In this document: positions 52,001 to 61,716 of the stretch, one piece after another
How the letters are laid out: every line of letters starts with the position of its first letter
Position numbering within the stretch: the stretch's first letter is position 1
Assembly: GCF_000231385.2 (NCBI RefSeq)
Contig: NC_018515.1
Location: forward strand, 266,501-330,500
Length of the DNA: 64,000 nucleotides
Source of the DNA: Desulfosporosinus meridiei DSM 13257
GTDB lineage: Bacteria; Bacillota; Desulfitobacteriia; Desulfitobacteriales; Desulfitobacteriaceae
Reading direction: 5' to 3'
The notes under the pieces: generated by a model
What the model was told of the DNA's origin: nothing
Databases searched by the model: none
What the model saw: only the letters and a program-made list of their open reading frames with translations
Made by a program: the position numbers and the translations under genes

Positions 52001-52301
52001 CTTAGATACTAGAATGCCATTTCTGATGGCCTTGCATCGCAGTCAATTTTTGGAGATTGGGGGTTATGATGAAGATTTTACCGGAATAGCTTATGATGAT
52101 CGGGATTTTATCGATCGAATACTGGCATATGGTTGTCAGTACTGTCGGACTGAAGCCGTAACGGCACATTTGTACCACCCCAGAGCAGAAGGTTATTATC
52201 AGGGCGGAGGTCCGCCCGAATGGGACTATAATAAAAATCTCTACTTTTCTAGACGAGGGAAAATCGTAAGGAATGAAGGAAGAGCGTGGGGAAAACTATA
52301 A
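49020..52301 (+). CDS. Giant multidomain glycosyltransferase (1093 residues)
   Basis: Four units are visible. Residues 1-250 form a GT2-like domain with VYDDGSTDGS and the metal motif LWLDADEVL. Residues about 267-500 form a second GT2 domain with FFFVANDATP and FINSDMAFTPGWF. Residues about 518-830 resemble a GT4/GT-B region (NGSPLELQSQGAIEACLCDVP). Residues about 840-1093 form a third GT2 domain with VSIVITTYQRTHLLRWG, TIVVNDG and GYDEDFTGIAYDDRDF. Such fusions usually build a repeated glycan in one polypeptide. It overlaps the CapE-like gene by 4 bp. A perfect 27-bp hairpin ends the unit. Confidence 0.85.
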   Translation: MKKKYRIACICQIYNELCKNNLERFVKYVLPAVDDLVVYDDGSTDGSYEYMLKQTPYVLRGTKNDFVNERSHKQLLLQEALKLNPDFILWLDADEVLTANAAEKLQELCAQCEGNNYDAVIMHEINLWRSGTWQRLDSLYDKGWFCRLWRVVPGICFHDTKPGLHQPLFPSTIRNVMWTLDVQVLHFGFSSKQRLAHKYLVYRSHGQRGYDMLDRLISEEKLVVSKVPPDFFPEGLWSDDDEPIPLTFAESLAYVEEYKEEVFKPRFSIVCLVYKSVEWLKFVYEQVYRYTDMTDKEFFFVANDATPAVLNYLRDNYIPHYAFTNTPEQQQEWYVNNVYRAYNFAASKAQGDFVLFINSDMAFTPGWFDNLWKAYNGENCVASRLVESGKLRSGQYGVEKDFGRDYSTYREIEFQQYAREISEPQLVDGGLFMPLLIRKEHFEHVGGYPEGQVLLGSDFNHPVIAKRGEACISGDTVLILKLKTIGIKHQTAFDSLAYHFQWGELDSPETLRYDQNDIKVAICCDSIAGSIGERLFWNSLEESLPASVSIGRDTVGDLGDYAANARKYIQHNYPGVEVILQNATFINIVDQSRYTIAVLQDNLRSMGISNAQQEENLRQADKLVTNSCQTALAYPEFDFEIISGGLGLKLFKKMNKEEVRQEFCFGSERIGIYIGDFNEVHGWGKVRACIAAHPEITWIIVTKNIEPFIADNVRIFYQVPRNLLVKLLNCADFLVNGSPLELQSQGAIEACLCDVPVIMRKIGFFKDLSPKERDQCGIFGEDIEGAIQGLSKRSFTPRNVLLEKTMCTPDSTQKWESLIETVFKDLMIEKSNIEPDVKRPKVSIVITTYQRTHLLRWGLYSLSLQTMPYEFETIVVNDGIQDQTEEICKEFKEKLHLKYIFTGQRNLQGEPIWRVPGFAINIGVKQASGDILVMCCAEMLHVNQTIEKITMPILGNPKLLGIPVGKDDRTGALLESIEKNNGSFEQETFNNCIDLDTRMPFLMALHRSQFLEIGGYDEDFTGIAYDDRDFIDRILAYGCQYCRTEAVTAHLYHPRAEGYYQGGGPPEWDYNKNLYFSRRGKIVRNEGRAWGKL

Positions 52302-52311
52302 AAAAATGAGT

Positions 52312-52370
52312 AGCTTACTTGCATAATAAAAGGGCCACTAGATGTGGCCCTTTTATTATGCAAGTAAGCT
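52312..52370. terminator. Perfect 27-bp bidirectional terminator
   Basis: Arms 52312-52338 and 52344-52370 are exactly complementary with loop TAGAT. It lies between convergent genes. The right gene's last about 18 codons and its stop lie inside the hairpin. Confidence 0.92.
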
Positions 52371-53289
52371 TTGTTAATAGGGTATTTATTTTACTAAAAA
52401 GCGCATTTGAATTTGGACTTTTGTTTTTTCTATTGTGTTTTGAATCCTTGTCATAGCAGTGATTGTTTTCTCTTTCAGACTCATTGTCTGGGTTACAATG
52501 AGGATTTTTATAATCGATTGGGGTTGGGAAGGTCAGTCGAAGCTGGATTAAAATAACCATTTTTTCTTGTAAGGTGGTAAAAGTATATTCTTTAGATGGG
52601 CCACCGTACAAAGGAATGCAGTCAAGGGCATTGTCCGTCTCGTTTATTTGGCAGAAAACAAGTTGGCAGGTCGGCATACGATTGTAAAACTGTTCACTCA
52701 AAAGGTTAAATTCTGCCTTTGATTGGAGAGGATCCTTAGTTGAAGATTCAGTAAACCCATATTCTCGTTGCTGATCGTAATGAATTGGTGAAAATTGTAA
52801 GTGTCTGCCAAGGTCAATTACACAAGAAATTGGAATATCCACTACAAAATCTTTTATTACGCCTGCCACAGTGGTTGGAGTTTGGTGCACGGCTTCCGAA
52901 TATTGAATATCCTTGCGCACCAGACCGCCAATAAATAACTTAGGAGTATCGCTTGATATTCCGGGTGGTGTTGGAGCGCTATTAAAGTAATGATTCTGAG
53001 TTAGTTTAAAGTCTTTTTTGATCGTTTTTATCTCTAGTGCTTTTGTGGGTAAGTGAATAATAGATTCAGCTGGAACTGAAATAGTAATCAATACTGAGCA
53101 AGAATCTATTTTTTCAATTTGTAAGGGATTACACATCTGTAGTGCTGCAGTATTTGGAAAAACAGGATTAGGTGTAACCGGTGGAATTGGTTGGGGACAC
53201 ACATTTGGTTTGGGGGTTTCTCGCACCCAATTAGGGATAAAAGGCGCTGGTTGCTTCCATTCATGAGGGCAATTTTTTTGATAAGACAA
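52315..53289 (-). CDS. Probable spore coat/exosporium protein
   Basis: A 324-residue protein, family uncertain. A Pro-rich N-terminus (MSYQKNCPHEWKQPAPFIPN) precedes a beta-rich domain of about 50-250. Its lines ISVPAESIIHLPTKALEIK, LFIGGLVRKDIQYSEAV and VDIPISCVIDLGRHLQFSP resemble SPOCS/CsxC-like spore proteins. A polar Asn/Lys/Asp-rich tail follows. It has no signal peptide, which fits mother-cell assembly. The reading frame runs through the terminator stem at 52312-52370, so the natural C-terminus may have been altered. It lies divergent to the surface-domain paralogues. Confidence 0.5.
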   Translation of the reverse strand: MSYQKNCPHEWKQPAPFIPNWVRETPKPNVCPQPIPPVTPNPVFPNTAALQMCNPLQIEKIDSCSVLITISVPAESIIHLPTKALEIKTIKKDFKLTQNHYFNSAPTPPGISSDTPKLFIGGLVRKDIQYSEAVHQTPTTVAGVIKDFVVDIPISCVIDLGRHLQFSPIHYDQQREYGFTESSTKDPLQSKAEFNLLSEQFYNRMPTCQLVFCQINETDNALDCIPLYGGPSKEYTFTTLQEKMVILIQLRLTFPTPIDYKNPHCNPDNESERENNHCYDKDSKHNRKNKSPNSNALFSKINTLLTKLTCIIKGPHLVALLLCK

Positions 53290-53412
53290 TCTATTCCCTT
53301 CCTTTCTTATACGAAAACATATGGTCAGACTTTCTAATCCTCTATATAGCTAGGATATGTTGTACTAAAGAATTTGTACCTCTATAAGTGGTATTACAAA
53401 GTAAGATTTTAC

Positions 53413-53467
53413 GGTAACAAAAATAGGACATGAGCAATAGAATAAGTAAACCCATAATTTAGGAGGT
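53413..53467 (+). promoter_or_regulatory. Conserved upstream block, copy 1
   Basis: GGTAAC-AAAA-GGACA, AATA-AATA, TAAACC and ATTT-GGAGG recur with one-base indels upstream of the 53885 gene (53822-53876). It includes the ribosome binding site and probably a promoter. The lack of sigma-A boxes fits a sporulation sigma factor, but this is a guess. Confidence 0.4.
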
Positions 53468-53477
53468 AAGAAAAAAT

Positions 53478-53804
53478 ATGCCATATTTATCTACGGGTTT
53501 GCTGGAAAATCCTTTGGTTGAGGGCATTTGGGCAAGTCCGACTCTTTCAGTAAATATCACCAATGATGATATTTCTACTGTTGCAATTCAAATTGAGGGA
53601 TTTTCTCAAACTGAAAGTACGAATATCAAGTATGTGGAAGAATTTTTCACTCTAGCATCCGGTGCAGTAGTCTTAAAGAATTATTTCATTCCATTTAATA
53701 CATTTGAGTTTAAATTTTTTGCTAGTTCCCAATCTGTAGAAATTTCTGTATGGTGCAAAGACTCAGATGGAAATCTTATTTCTGTCCCTTTAGGAATAAG
53801 TTGA
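53478..53804 (+). CDS. Solo surface-domain protein, paralogue A
   Basis: A 108-residue protein consisting of one beta-rich domain: TGLLENPLVEG, LSVNITNDD, IQIEGFSQT, YVEEFFTLASGAVVLKNYF, FEFKFFASSQSVEISVWCKD. The same pattern forms the N-terminus of the two collagen-like proteins downstream. ATG 53478 follows TAGGAGG. Copy A is the most diverged. In exosporium proteins an N-terminal domain anchors the collagen stalk, so solo copies could be basal-layer units. This is inference. Confidence 0.7.
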   Translation: MPYLSTGLLENPLVEGIWASPTLSVNITNDDISTVAIQIEGFSQTESTNIKYVEEFFTLASGAVVLKNYFIPFNTFEFKFFASSQSVEISVWCKDSDGNLISVPLGIS

Positions 53805-53821
53805 GTTGAGGCAGCTTGATA

Positions 53822-53876
53822 GGTAACCAAAAAGGGACAAGTGAAATACAATATATAAACCAAAAATTTGGAGGTT
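53822..53876 (+). promoter_or_regulatory. Conserved upstream block, copy 2
   Basis: This is the second copy of the block at 53413-53467, including GGTAACC, GGGACAAGTGAAATACAATA, TAAACC and the ribosome binding site TTTGGAGG. It suggests that the upstream region was duplicated with the gene. Confidence 0.4.
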
Positions 53877-53884
53877 AGAAATAT

Positions 53885-54229
53885 ATGCCTAATTTAACAA
53901 CAGGTTTGTTTGAAAACGCCCCTGTCGGGGGAGTCAGGCCGAGCACGATGGTTTCGGTGAATATAACAAATGATGGTACAACTTCTCAAGATGTTCAAAT
54001 TCAAGGATTTTTCCAAAGTGGAACAACGAAGGTGCTGTATGTACTGGAGTTGCTTGTACTTGCTCCAGGGGGTGTCGTCTTGAGAAATTATTTCGCAGAT
54101 TTCGATGCCTTTGAATTCCAATTTGTTGTAAGTTCAGAAGCTGTCGAAGTTACAGTTTGGGGAAAAGATGCGGCAGGTAATCTAACTATAGCTCATCGAG
54201 TAGTTGCCCAAGAAGTTAACCCATTCTAA
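53885..54229 (+). CDS. Solo surface-domain protein, paralogue B
   Basis: A 114-residue single-domain protein. It is closely related to residues 1-112 of the collagen-like protein that follows: [59 protein letters not shown] 53885 follows TTTGGAGG. The next gene starts 26 bp after the stop, so the pair is probably co-transcribed. Likely a structural spore-surface subunit. Confidence 0.75.
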   Translation: MPNLTTGLFENAPVGGVRPSTMVSVNITNDGTTSQDVQIQGFFQSGTTKVLYVLELLVLAPGGVVLRNYFADFDAFEFQFVVSSEAVEVTVWGKDAAGNLTIAHRVVAQEVNPF

Positions 54230-54254
54230 CAATATTAAAGAAGGAGACGAGAAA

Positions 54255-55550
54255 ATGGCTGAATTAACGACTGGATTGATAGAGAATACACCGGTCAATG
54301 AAGTAAGACCTACTTCAACGTTCACAGTAAAGATTACAAATGATGATACAGTTGCTGCTACAGTTTTTATTGAAGGTTTTTACGTGACGGGGATTACGAA
54401 GACACTGTATGTCTTGGAGTTATTTATTATGGATCCTGGTGAGGTAGCAGAAAGAGTTTATTTTGCACAATTTGATGAATTTGAATTTCAGTTTGTTACT
54501 AGCTCTGATGCAGTGGAGATCTCTGGCTGGGGAAAAGACGCAGAAGGGAACTTGGTTACGGCTCATCGCTTGGTAGCCGCTGAGCTTGATGTAATTGGGC
54601 CTATTGGGGTTACAGGAGCGACAGGGGCAGCAGGAGCGACAGGGGCAGCAGGAGCAACAGGAGCAACAGGAGCAACAGGAGCAACAGGAGCAACAGGGGC
54701 AGCAGGAGCGACAGGGGCAGCAGGAGCAACAGGAGCAACAGGAGCAACAGGAGCAACAGGAGCAACAGGAGCAACAGGAGCAGCAGGAACAACAGGAGCA
54801 ACAGGAGCAACAGGAGCAACAGGGGCAACAGGAGCAACGGGAACAGCAGGAGCGACAGGGGCAACAGGAACAGCAGGAGCAACGGGAGCAACGGGAACAG
54901 CAGGAGTAGCAGGAGCGACAGGAGCGACAGGAGCGACAGGGGCAACAGGAACAGCAGGAACAACAGGGGCAACAGGAGCAACGGGAACAGCAGGAGTAGC
55001 AGGAGCCACAGGAGCAACCGGAGCAACTGGAGAACCGGGGGCAGGAGCAATAATACCTTTCGCTTCAGGAACCCCATCGACATTAACGACTGTCTTAGGT
55101 GGACTGCTTAACACCTCGTCAGTATTAGGATTTGGAGATTCGACCAGTGGTGTAAGCGGCGCGGGTGGAGCAATTGACGTTACTTCAATCGATAATATGG
55201 CATTCTCAGTGCCAAGAGACGGGATAATAACATCAATTGCGGCTTTCTTCAGCACTACAACAGCGCTAGCCTTAGTGGGCTCAACGGTGACAATTACAGC
55301 ACAATTGTATTCATCCACCGCGCCTGATAATACCTTTACACCAATTGCAGGTGCGGTCGCAACGTTGGCACCAGCACTTACAGGAGTTGTGGCAATTGGA
55401 ACAGTTAGTGATGGTCTTACCACAGGATTAGCAATTCCGGTTACGGCTGGTACCCGTTTGCTGATGGTATTTACACCGACAGTTACTGCCGGTTTGGATA
55501 TCGCAGCAGTAATTACAGGTTACGCCAGCGCAGGGGTTTCCATTGCTTAA
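54255..55550 (+). CDS. Collagen-like spore-surface protein with BclB-type C-domain
   Basis: A 431-residue protein in three parts. Residues 1-114 are the shared surface domain. Residues 115-264 are about 50 uninterrupted Gly-X-Thr/Ala triplets, mostly GAT and GAA. Residues 265-431 match the BclB-type exosporium C-terminal domain ([38 protein letters not shown]). In Bacillus exosporium the stalk is glycosylated on Thr and the C-domain trimerises at the tip. Many Thr residues make it a likely target of the nearby glycosyltransferases. ATG 54255 follows AAGGAGA; the frame from 54204 overlaps paralogue B and is rejected. Confidence 0.88.
   Translation: MAELTTGLIENTPVNEVRPTSTFTVKITNDDTVAATVFIEGFYVTGITKTLYVLELFIMDPGEVAERVYFAQFDEFEFQFVTSSDAVEISGWGKDAEGNLVTAHRLVAAELDVIGPIGVTGATGAAGATGAAGATGATGATGATGATGAAGATGAAGATGATGATGATGATGATGAAGTTGATGATGATGATGATGTAGATGATGTAGATGATGTAGVAGATGATGATGATGTAGTTGATGATGTAGVAGATGATGATGEPGAGAIIPFASGTPSTLTTVLGGLLNTSSVLGFGDSTSGVSGAGGAIDVTSIDNMAFSVPRDGIITSIAAFFSTTTALALVGSTVTITAQLYSSTAPDNTFTPIAGAVATLAPALTGVVAIGTVSDGLTTGLAIPVTAGTRLLMVFTPTVTAGLDIAAVITGYASAGVSIA
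54597..55046 (+). repeat. Collagen-like triplet repeat (GAT/GAA)
   Basis: About 450 bp of 9-bp units of the type GGAGCAACA with drift to GGGGCAGCA and GGAACAGCA. It encodes about 50 Gly-X-Y triplets. It leaves the opposite strand and other frames open, giving spurious ORFs. Confidence 0.95.
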
Positions 55551-55560
55551 CCTGAAAAAA

Positions 55561-55590
55561 GAGAGGCTCAGATTTGAGCCTCTCAATTAT
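55561..55590 (+). terminator. Terminator of the BclB-like gene
   Basis: GAGAGGCTCA (55561-55570) and TGAGCCTCTC (55575-55584) form a perfect 10-bp stem after an A-run. The T-tail is weak. Confidence 0.75.
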
Positions 55591-55617
55591 AGAGCTTAAG
55601 AAAGGAGAGATACCTAA

Positions 55618-55770
55618 TGCTTGAATTAACTTAATATAAAAATTCACTGGTTTCTGGTTAAAGACCAACAGCTTTGGTCACATTGAGAATAATAAATGAA
55701 GGTGCGGCAATGCTGATGTGCAAAAAATTAACGGATTCTGAGTAGTAAAAGTGCCATCAATTATATTAGT
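55618..55770 (+). pseudogene. Decayed copy of the surface-domain gene
   Basis: ATG 55618 follows GAAAGGAGAG. The frame shows LELT-stop-YKNSLVSG-stop-RPTALVTLRIINEG, aligning with [28 protein letters not shown] of the intact copies. A shifted frame then gives ADVQKINGF-stop-VVKVP, aligning with DVQIQGF..TTKVL. At least three stops and one frameshift are present. This is a dead fifth paralogue between the two collagen genes. Confidence 0.75.
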
Positions 55771-55841
55771 GTTTTTGTTGTAGCATTGTAGAGTATTGAT
55801 GCACTTATATAGTATTAAAATATTTGTAAGGAGTAGAAATG

Positions 55842-57708
<1,867 letters not shown>

Positions 57709-57765
57709 TGACTGGGAAATAATAATAGATGATTAAGGTTAAAAGGATATATCAATGAACCGACT

Positions 57766-57814
57766 AGGAGTATAGCAATTACTATCAAAAGTAATTGTAT
57801 ACTCCTTCTCTTTT
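57766..57814 (+). terminator. Terminator of the long collagen-like gene
   Basis: AGGAGTATAGCAATTACT (57766-57783) pairs with AGTAATTGTATACTCCT (57790-57806) with one bulge, followed by TCTCTTTTAG. The remaining spacer to 58043 has no recognisable element. Confidence 0.88.
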
Positions 57815-58043
57815 AGTTCTAGTTCAATTATCTGTTTTCTAGGTACACATTGAACCACTGGACATATAGGTTGCGTTTGAATAATTAATTATACTATCGA
57901 TCAAGTAATAATACATTCTATACTTACTAAATTAGTTCACTATTCTGGGGGTCAATAAACTTATGATTGTGGTCAAGCTTCCACCTCATAGTTATCTGAA
58001 TACAATAGAGTATGACTAATTCTAACTTTGAGGGGTAGAAAGC

Positions 58044-59174
58044 ATGTCGGACAGTTCAATAACAATTAGCTTGTGTATGATTGTACGCAACGAGGAAGCA
58101 ACTATTGGTAGGTGTCTTGATTCAGTAAAGGGAATTCCAGATGAAATTGTAATTATCGATACAGGGTCTAGTGATCTCACAAAAGAGATCGTACAGCAAT
58201 ATACAGATAAGATAGATGACTTTACTTGGGTCGACGATTTTGCAGCAGCTCGCAATTTTGCTTTTAGCAAAGCGACAATGGATTATATCCTTTGGTTAGA
58301 TGCAGATGATATCTTTGCAGATTCAGATCGTGACAAGTTTCTCAAGTTAAAAGAAAGTTTTAATACTTCATTTGATGTCGTGAATATGCCCTATCTGTTG
58401 GCTTTTGACCAGTCTGGTTTAGCTACTTTTAGTCTAAGAAGGAATCGCCTGGTTAAAAGAAATAAAAACTTTCGGTGGATTGGAGCAGTACACGAGTATT
58501 TGGAAGTGTACGGAAGTATTTTGAATTCTGATATTTGTGTAACTCACAAAGGGATAGGAGGTCATGATTCCGATCGCAACCTTAAGATATATGAGAAGCG
58601 TAAAGTAAAAGGGGAAGTGTTTTCCCCTCGGGATTTATATTACTATGCAAATGAACTCTTCGATCACCAACTCCATGAACGGGCTATAGAGTCTTACCAG
58701 GATTTTTTAAATACAAACCAAGGATGGGTGGAGGACAATATTTCTGCTTGTGGAAAACTGGCGGACTGTTACCAAAAGCTCGAGAAGCCAGATAAACAAC
58801 TTGAATATATCCTGAAATCGTTTCAATATGCTCCACCAAGAGCTGAGTTTTGCTGTCGATTAGGATTTTATTTTTTAAAAGGGGAGCAATATGAACAAGG
58901 TGCTTTTTGGTACAAACTAGCTACTCAATTAGAGAAACCTATTAGTAGTTGGGGGCCAATAAATGAAGCTTGCTGGACATGGCTGCCCCATTTACAGTTA
59001 TGTGTCTGTTACGATCGCCTTGGTAAATATGAATTAGCTTATGAGCATAATGAGATTGCTAGAAAGTATCGCCCAGATAATACCCAGATTTTGTATAACA
59101 GAAAATATTTAGAGGGTGTTTTTATTAAAAATGGAATCAAAAAATCCCAACGGATAGAGAAAGAGGCAGAGTAA
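58044..59174 (+). CDS. GT2 glycosyltransferase with TPR-like C-terminus
   Basis: A 376-residue protein. The GT2 domain (about 1-200) has LCMIVRNEEATIGRCLDSVK, VIIDTGSSDLT and the metal motif LWLDADD. The C-terminal part (about 200-365) has TPR-like helix pairs (AIESYQDFLNTNQGW, QLEYILKSFQYAPPRAEF). This layout is common in bacterial glycosyltransferases that modify peptides or proteins, including SunS-type S-glycosyltransferases. Lying right after the collagen-like genes, it could glycosylate stalk threonines (inference). Two bases separate it from the methyltransferase gene. Confidence 0.83.
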   Translation: MSDSSITISLCMIVRNEEATIGRCLDSVKGIPDEIVIIDTGSSDLTKEIVQQYTDKIDDFTWVDDFAAARNFAFSKATMDYILWLDADDIFADSDRDKFLKLKESFNTSFDVVNMPYLLAFDQSGLATFSLRRNRLVKRNKNFRWIGAVHEYLEVYGSILNSDICVTHKGIGGHDSDRNLKIYEKRKVKGEVFSPRDLYYYANELFDHQLHERAIESYQDFLNTNQGWVEDNISACGKLADCYQKLEKPDKQLEYILKSFQYAPPRAEFCCRLGFYFLKGEQYEQGAFWYKLATQLEKPISSWGPINEACWTWLPHLQLCVCYDRLGKYELAYEHNEIARKYRPDNTQILYNRKYLEGVFIKNGIKKSQRIEKEAE

Positions 59175-59175
59175 A

Positions 59176-59709
59176 ATGGCGTTATTAAATTGGCACGAAG
59201 ATTTTATTGTTAACTTGGTAAGCCTTGTCAGGCCGAAGATATACGTAGAATTAGGGATATATCACTGTGCACTTTTTAATCGACTGGTTCCTTTTGCAGA
59301 ACAACTAATTGGTGTTGATATAAGTACTGAAGCCGGCAAGTATATGCAACAGTCTTCTAAAACCCGCTTTTTTAACGGTACTACCCAAGAGTTTGCCGAA
59401 GAAGTAAGAGGTAACACATTTCAGATTGATATGCTATTTATAGACGCAGATCATTCAAAAGAGGCAGTGTTACAAGACTTCAAAGATTTTTTCCCTTTCG
59501 TAGCCCCACACGGTTTAGTTTTATTGCATGATACTCATCCAGGGAATGAGCAGATGATACAGCCTGAATGGTGCGGGACTGCCTATCTTGCCATAGACGA
59601 GTTGTTGAGAGAAGCTGGATCATCATATGAGTTAATGACCATTCCAATTTCACCTGGGTTAACAATTTGTAGAAAGCGTCAGGTTCAATTAGCGTGGCAG
59701 GAAAAATAG
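59176..59709 (+). CDS. SAM-dependent methyltransferase (Methyltransf_24-like)
   Basis: A 177-residue class I methyltransferase. The SAM site is VELGIYHCALFNRLV near residue 30, GVDIS near 50, and the metal/acidic motif MLFIDADHSKEAVLQDF near 90, with LLHDTHPG near 120. These are typical of O-methyltransferases acting on sugars in glycan loci. It is co-transcribed with the GT2-TPR gene. It may cap or modify the surface glycan. Confidence 0.78.
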   Translation: MALLNWHEDFIVNLVSLVRPKIYVELGIYHCALFNRLVPFAEQLIGVDISTEAGKYMQQSSKTRFFNGTTQEFAEEVRGNTFQIDMLFIDADHSKEAVLQDFKDFFPFVAPHGLVLLHDTHPGNEQMIQPEWCGTAYLAIDELLREAGSSYELMTIPISPGLTICRKRQVQLAWQEK

Positions 59710-59754
59710 TATATTAATAATAAACTAAACTTTAAGGAGTAAAAACTTTTACTA

Positions 59755-59795
59755 AAAGGGTGAACGGCAGTTATGCTTTCACCCTTTGTTATTAT
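59755..59795. terminator. Terminator after the methyltransferase gene
   Basis: AAAGGGTGAA pairs with TTTCACCCTTT around CGGCAGTTATGC, followed by GTTATTATT. It lies between convergent genes. Confidence 0.82.
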
Positions 59796-59864
59796 TATCA
59801 CTAATATTCGGTTTTGGGTATAACGGGGGTTCTTTACATTTCACTCTGTTTGTTAATTCAAATC

Positions 59865-60500
59865 TTACAATTCAGTTTGCATTTTGATGTCTTTAATATT
59901 TCCGTGATATGGGAGTAATATTGACTTTTCGAACTCGATAAACTTTGTGTTTTGGAATGGGCCTAGATCGTAGGGATAGTCCTCTTCTGCTAATTGTCTA
60001 GTTATTATATTTGCTGCTTCTTTCCACTTTCTGAAATATTGCTTTCTGGAGAAATTTGTTTTCTCGTAGTTCCAAGATGTAGGCAAATAAATATACTCTA
60101 TTTCTTCGCTCTCGTAATAACCGATGTTAGCCTCTTTCAGCCTTCTGGCAAAATCGACATCTTCGTAGCCGCCACCAATAAAGCGCTCATCAAAAAATCC
60201 AATTTTTCTAATTAAGTCCTTCTTGAATCCGAAAAATCCGAATCTAAATAGCGCAACTATCCCCCAACCTTCGTTCAGCATAACCAAAATTTTTTCTACT
60301 GCTTGAGATGTCGGTCTCGCTTTTTCATTACATATAATTATTGTTTCGTGCTTGCTTGAAGTTATACAGTCATTAACGAGCTTTGAAAATGATGGGTAAT
60401 TTGTGCCATCAAAAACTCTGTAATTATGAGCCTTTAAGCATAATTGAGCTCCGCTGCATAGATGTGGTCTATGGGATATGATAACTACTTCAAAATCCAT
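59865..60500 (-). CDS. GT2/galactosyltransferase-like protein
   Basis: A 211-residue GT-A-type protein. The pattern GFFGFKKDLIRKIGFFDERFIGGGYEDVDF (given in part: RFIGGGYEDVDFARRL) is the acceptor-side motif of GT2 and galactosyltransferase domains, with the EDVDF acidic cluster. The N-terminus EVVIISHRPHLCSG is shorter than usual and lacks a clear DxD before residue 60, so activity may be reduced or the donor unusual. Monocistronic on the minus strand inside the glycan cluster. Confidence 0.7.
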   Translation of the reverse strand: MDFEVVIISHRPHLCSGAQLCLKAHNYRVFDGTNYPSFSKLVNDCITSSKHETIIICNEKARPTSQAVEKILVMLNEGWGIVALFRFGFFGFKKDLIRKIGFFDERFIGGGYEDVDFARRLKEANIGYYESEEIEYIYLPTSWNYEKTNFSRKQYFRKWKEAANIITRQLAEEDYPYDLGPFQNTKFIEFEKSILLPYHGNIKDIKMQTEL

Positions 60501-60589
60501 TGCATAATCTCCTAATACATTATTACTATTGTATGAAGTCAGGCTTGATTCTGACTACAATTAATGAATGCATATTGTTGTAGTTAAAG

Positions 60590-60620
60590 AAAAATAAAAA
60601 AGGGGCCTAAGCTCGGCCCC
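60590..60620 (-). terminator. Terminator of the GT4 gene at 60672
   Basis: GGGGCC (60602-60607) and GGCCCC (60615-60620) pair around TAAGCTC. On the minus strand a run of seven or more T follows. Confidence 0.85.
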
Positions 60621-60671
60621 GGTCAAGATTTACTTATGCACTCTGCAATTGATAAAAAATTACAAATACTT

Positions 60672-61661
60672 CTATTTAAGGCTCAACAAAAATGCTTCTA
60701 CTTGATCAGCAGTACGTTGCCAAGTCCAAGTTTGAGCGAAAAGATGTCCGGCATTTGCTAAACGATGACGTTCGTCATCCTTTGTCAATAAATGACTGAC
60801 AGCTGAGTAAAGTTGATCAATGTCGCTAGGAGGGACTAATAAACAGTTTTCACCACTTCTGGCGTAATCGCGGTTTCCGCCACAGTCTGTACTTATAACA
60901 GCTGTGCCGCATGCCATCGCTTCAAGGGGAGGCAAACCAAATGCTTCAAAGTAGGAGGTATAGATAAAGAGGTCTGCCTCAGCATAAAGCCGGGCAAGCT
61001 CTTGATCTGTAGTCGAGATCTTAACCTGACAAGGGACAGGACACGCAAATTGAGCACTCTCTGGAATTGAAACTGTTAAGTCAAAATCAATCTGTCCCTT
61101 AATTTGTTTAATAACTTGTAAAAAATCTGCCCCACCCTTCCAGGTATATCCTGAAGTGGGATCACGCATGATGTAAAAAATGTTCTTGCGACCCGTAAGG
61201 TTAGAAGGTTTAGGATAAGGGCGGAAGGTCGAAATATCTACACCACCGGAAATTACTGTGCTTTGCAGACCAGTCTCCTGGAGAATGAGTTGACGGTGCC
61301 ACTGAGATATCGACATGATTGGGGCACCAATTAAATAAGTCTGTTTTGCTATTTGTGATTCTGGGACCCATAAAGGTTCATACCCCAAACTTAAACGGAC
61401 TACTTTACCTTTTTTAGACTCCCAGGCGGGTTTGACTGTTAAATAAAAATTTGGAAGTATGAAATCTGCTGAAGGGATGGAGGCGGGGGTAAGCTCTTTT
61501 ACACGTCTCAATTTGGTACGCAGAGGCCATACTTGGAGTCCTTTTTCGGGCATTACAACTTCAACATCATGCCCTTTGTCAAAAAGAGCATTGGCAAGAT
61601 GATAGATAAAACGGGCTCCCCCACCCATTTCTAAACTAAGAACAGGAAATACAATTTTCAT
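60672..61661 (-). CDS. GT4 glycosyltransferase, paralogue 1
   Basis: A 329-residue GT-B enzyme. The N-terminus MKIVFPVLSLEMGGGARFIY, DPTSGYTWKGGADFLQVIK near 170 and the donor motif YTSYFEAFGLPPLEAMACGT near 235 are typical. It is a close paralogue of the gene at 62474, and both share SADFxLPNFY and VVRLSLGYEPLWV. Presumably both add the same or similar sugars to the surface glycan. ATG 61661 follows GGGAGGACAAA. Confidence 0.87.
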   Translation of the reverse strand: MKIVFPVLSLEMGGGARFIYHLANALFDKGHDVEVVMPEKGLQVWPLRTKLRRVKELTPASIPSADFILPNFYLTVKPAWESKKGKVVRLSLGYEPLWVPESQIAKQTYLIGAPIMSISQWHRQLILQETGLQSTVISGGVDISTFRPYPKPSNLTGRKNIFYIMRDPTSGYTWKGGADFLQVIKQIKGQIDFDLTVSIPESAQFACPVPCQVKISTTDQELARLYAEADLFIYTSYFEAFGLPPLEAMACGTAVISTDCGGNRDYARSGENCLLVPPSDIDQLYSAVSHLLTKDDERHRLANAGHLFAQTWTWQRTADQVEAFLLSLK

Positions 61662-61716
61662 AGTTTGTCCTCCCTTTACTTTCCGGTACTACATACTATG
61701 CTTTCATGGAGGGTAA

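Noticed and set aside
54563-55423. Long minus-strand frame of Pro-Val-Ala repeats opposite the first collagen gene, and other-frame Leu- or Gln-rich ORFs
   Set aside because: The GC-rich 9-bp repeat lacks stop codons in several frames. These ORFs have no independent ribosome binding site or domain and mirror the repeat.
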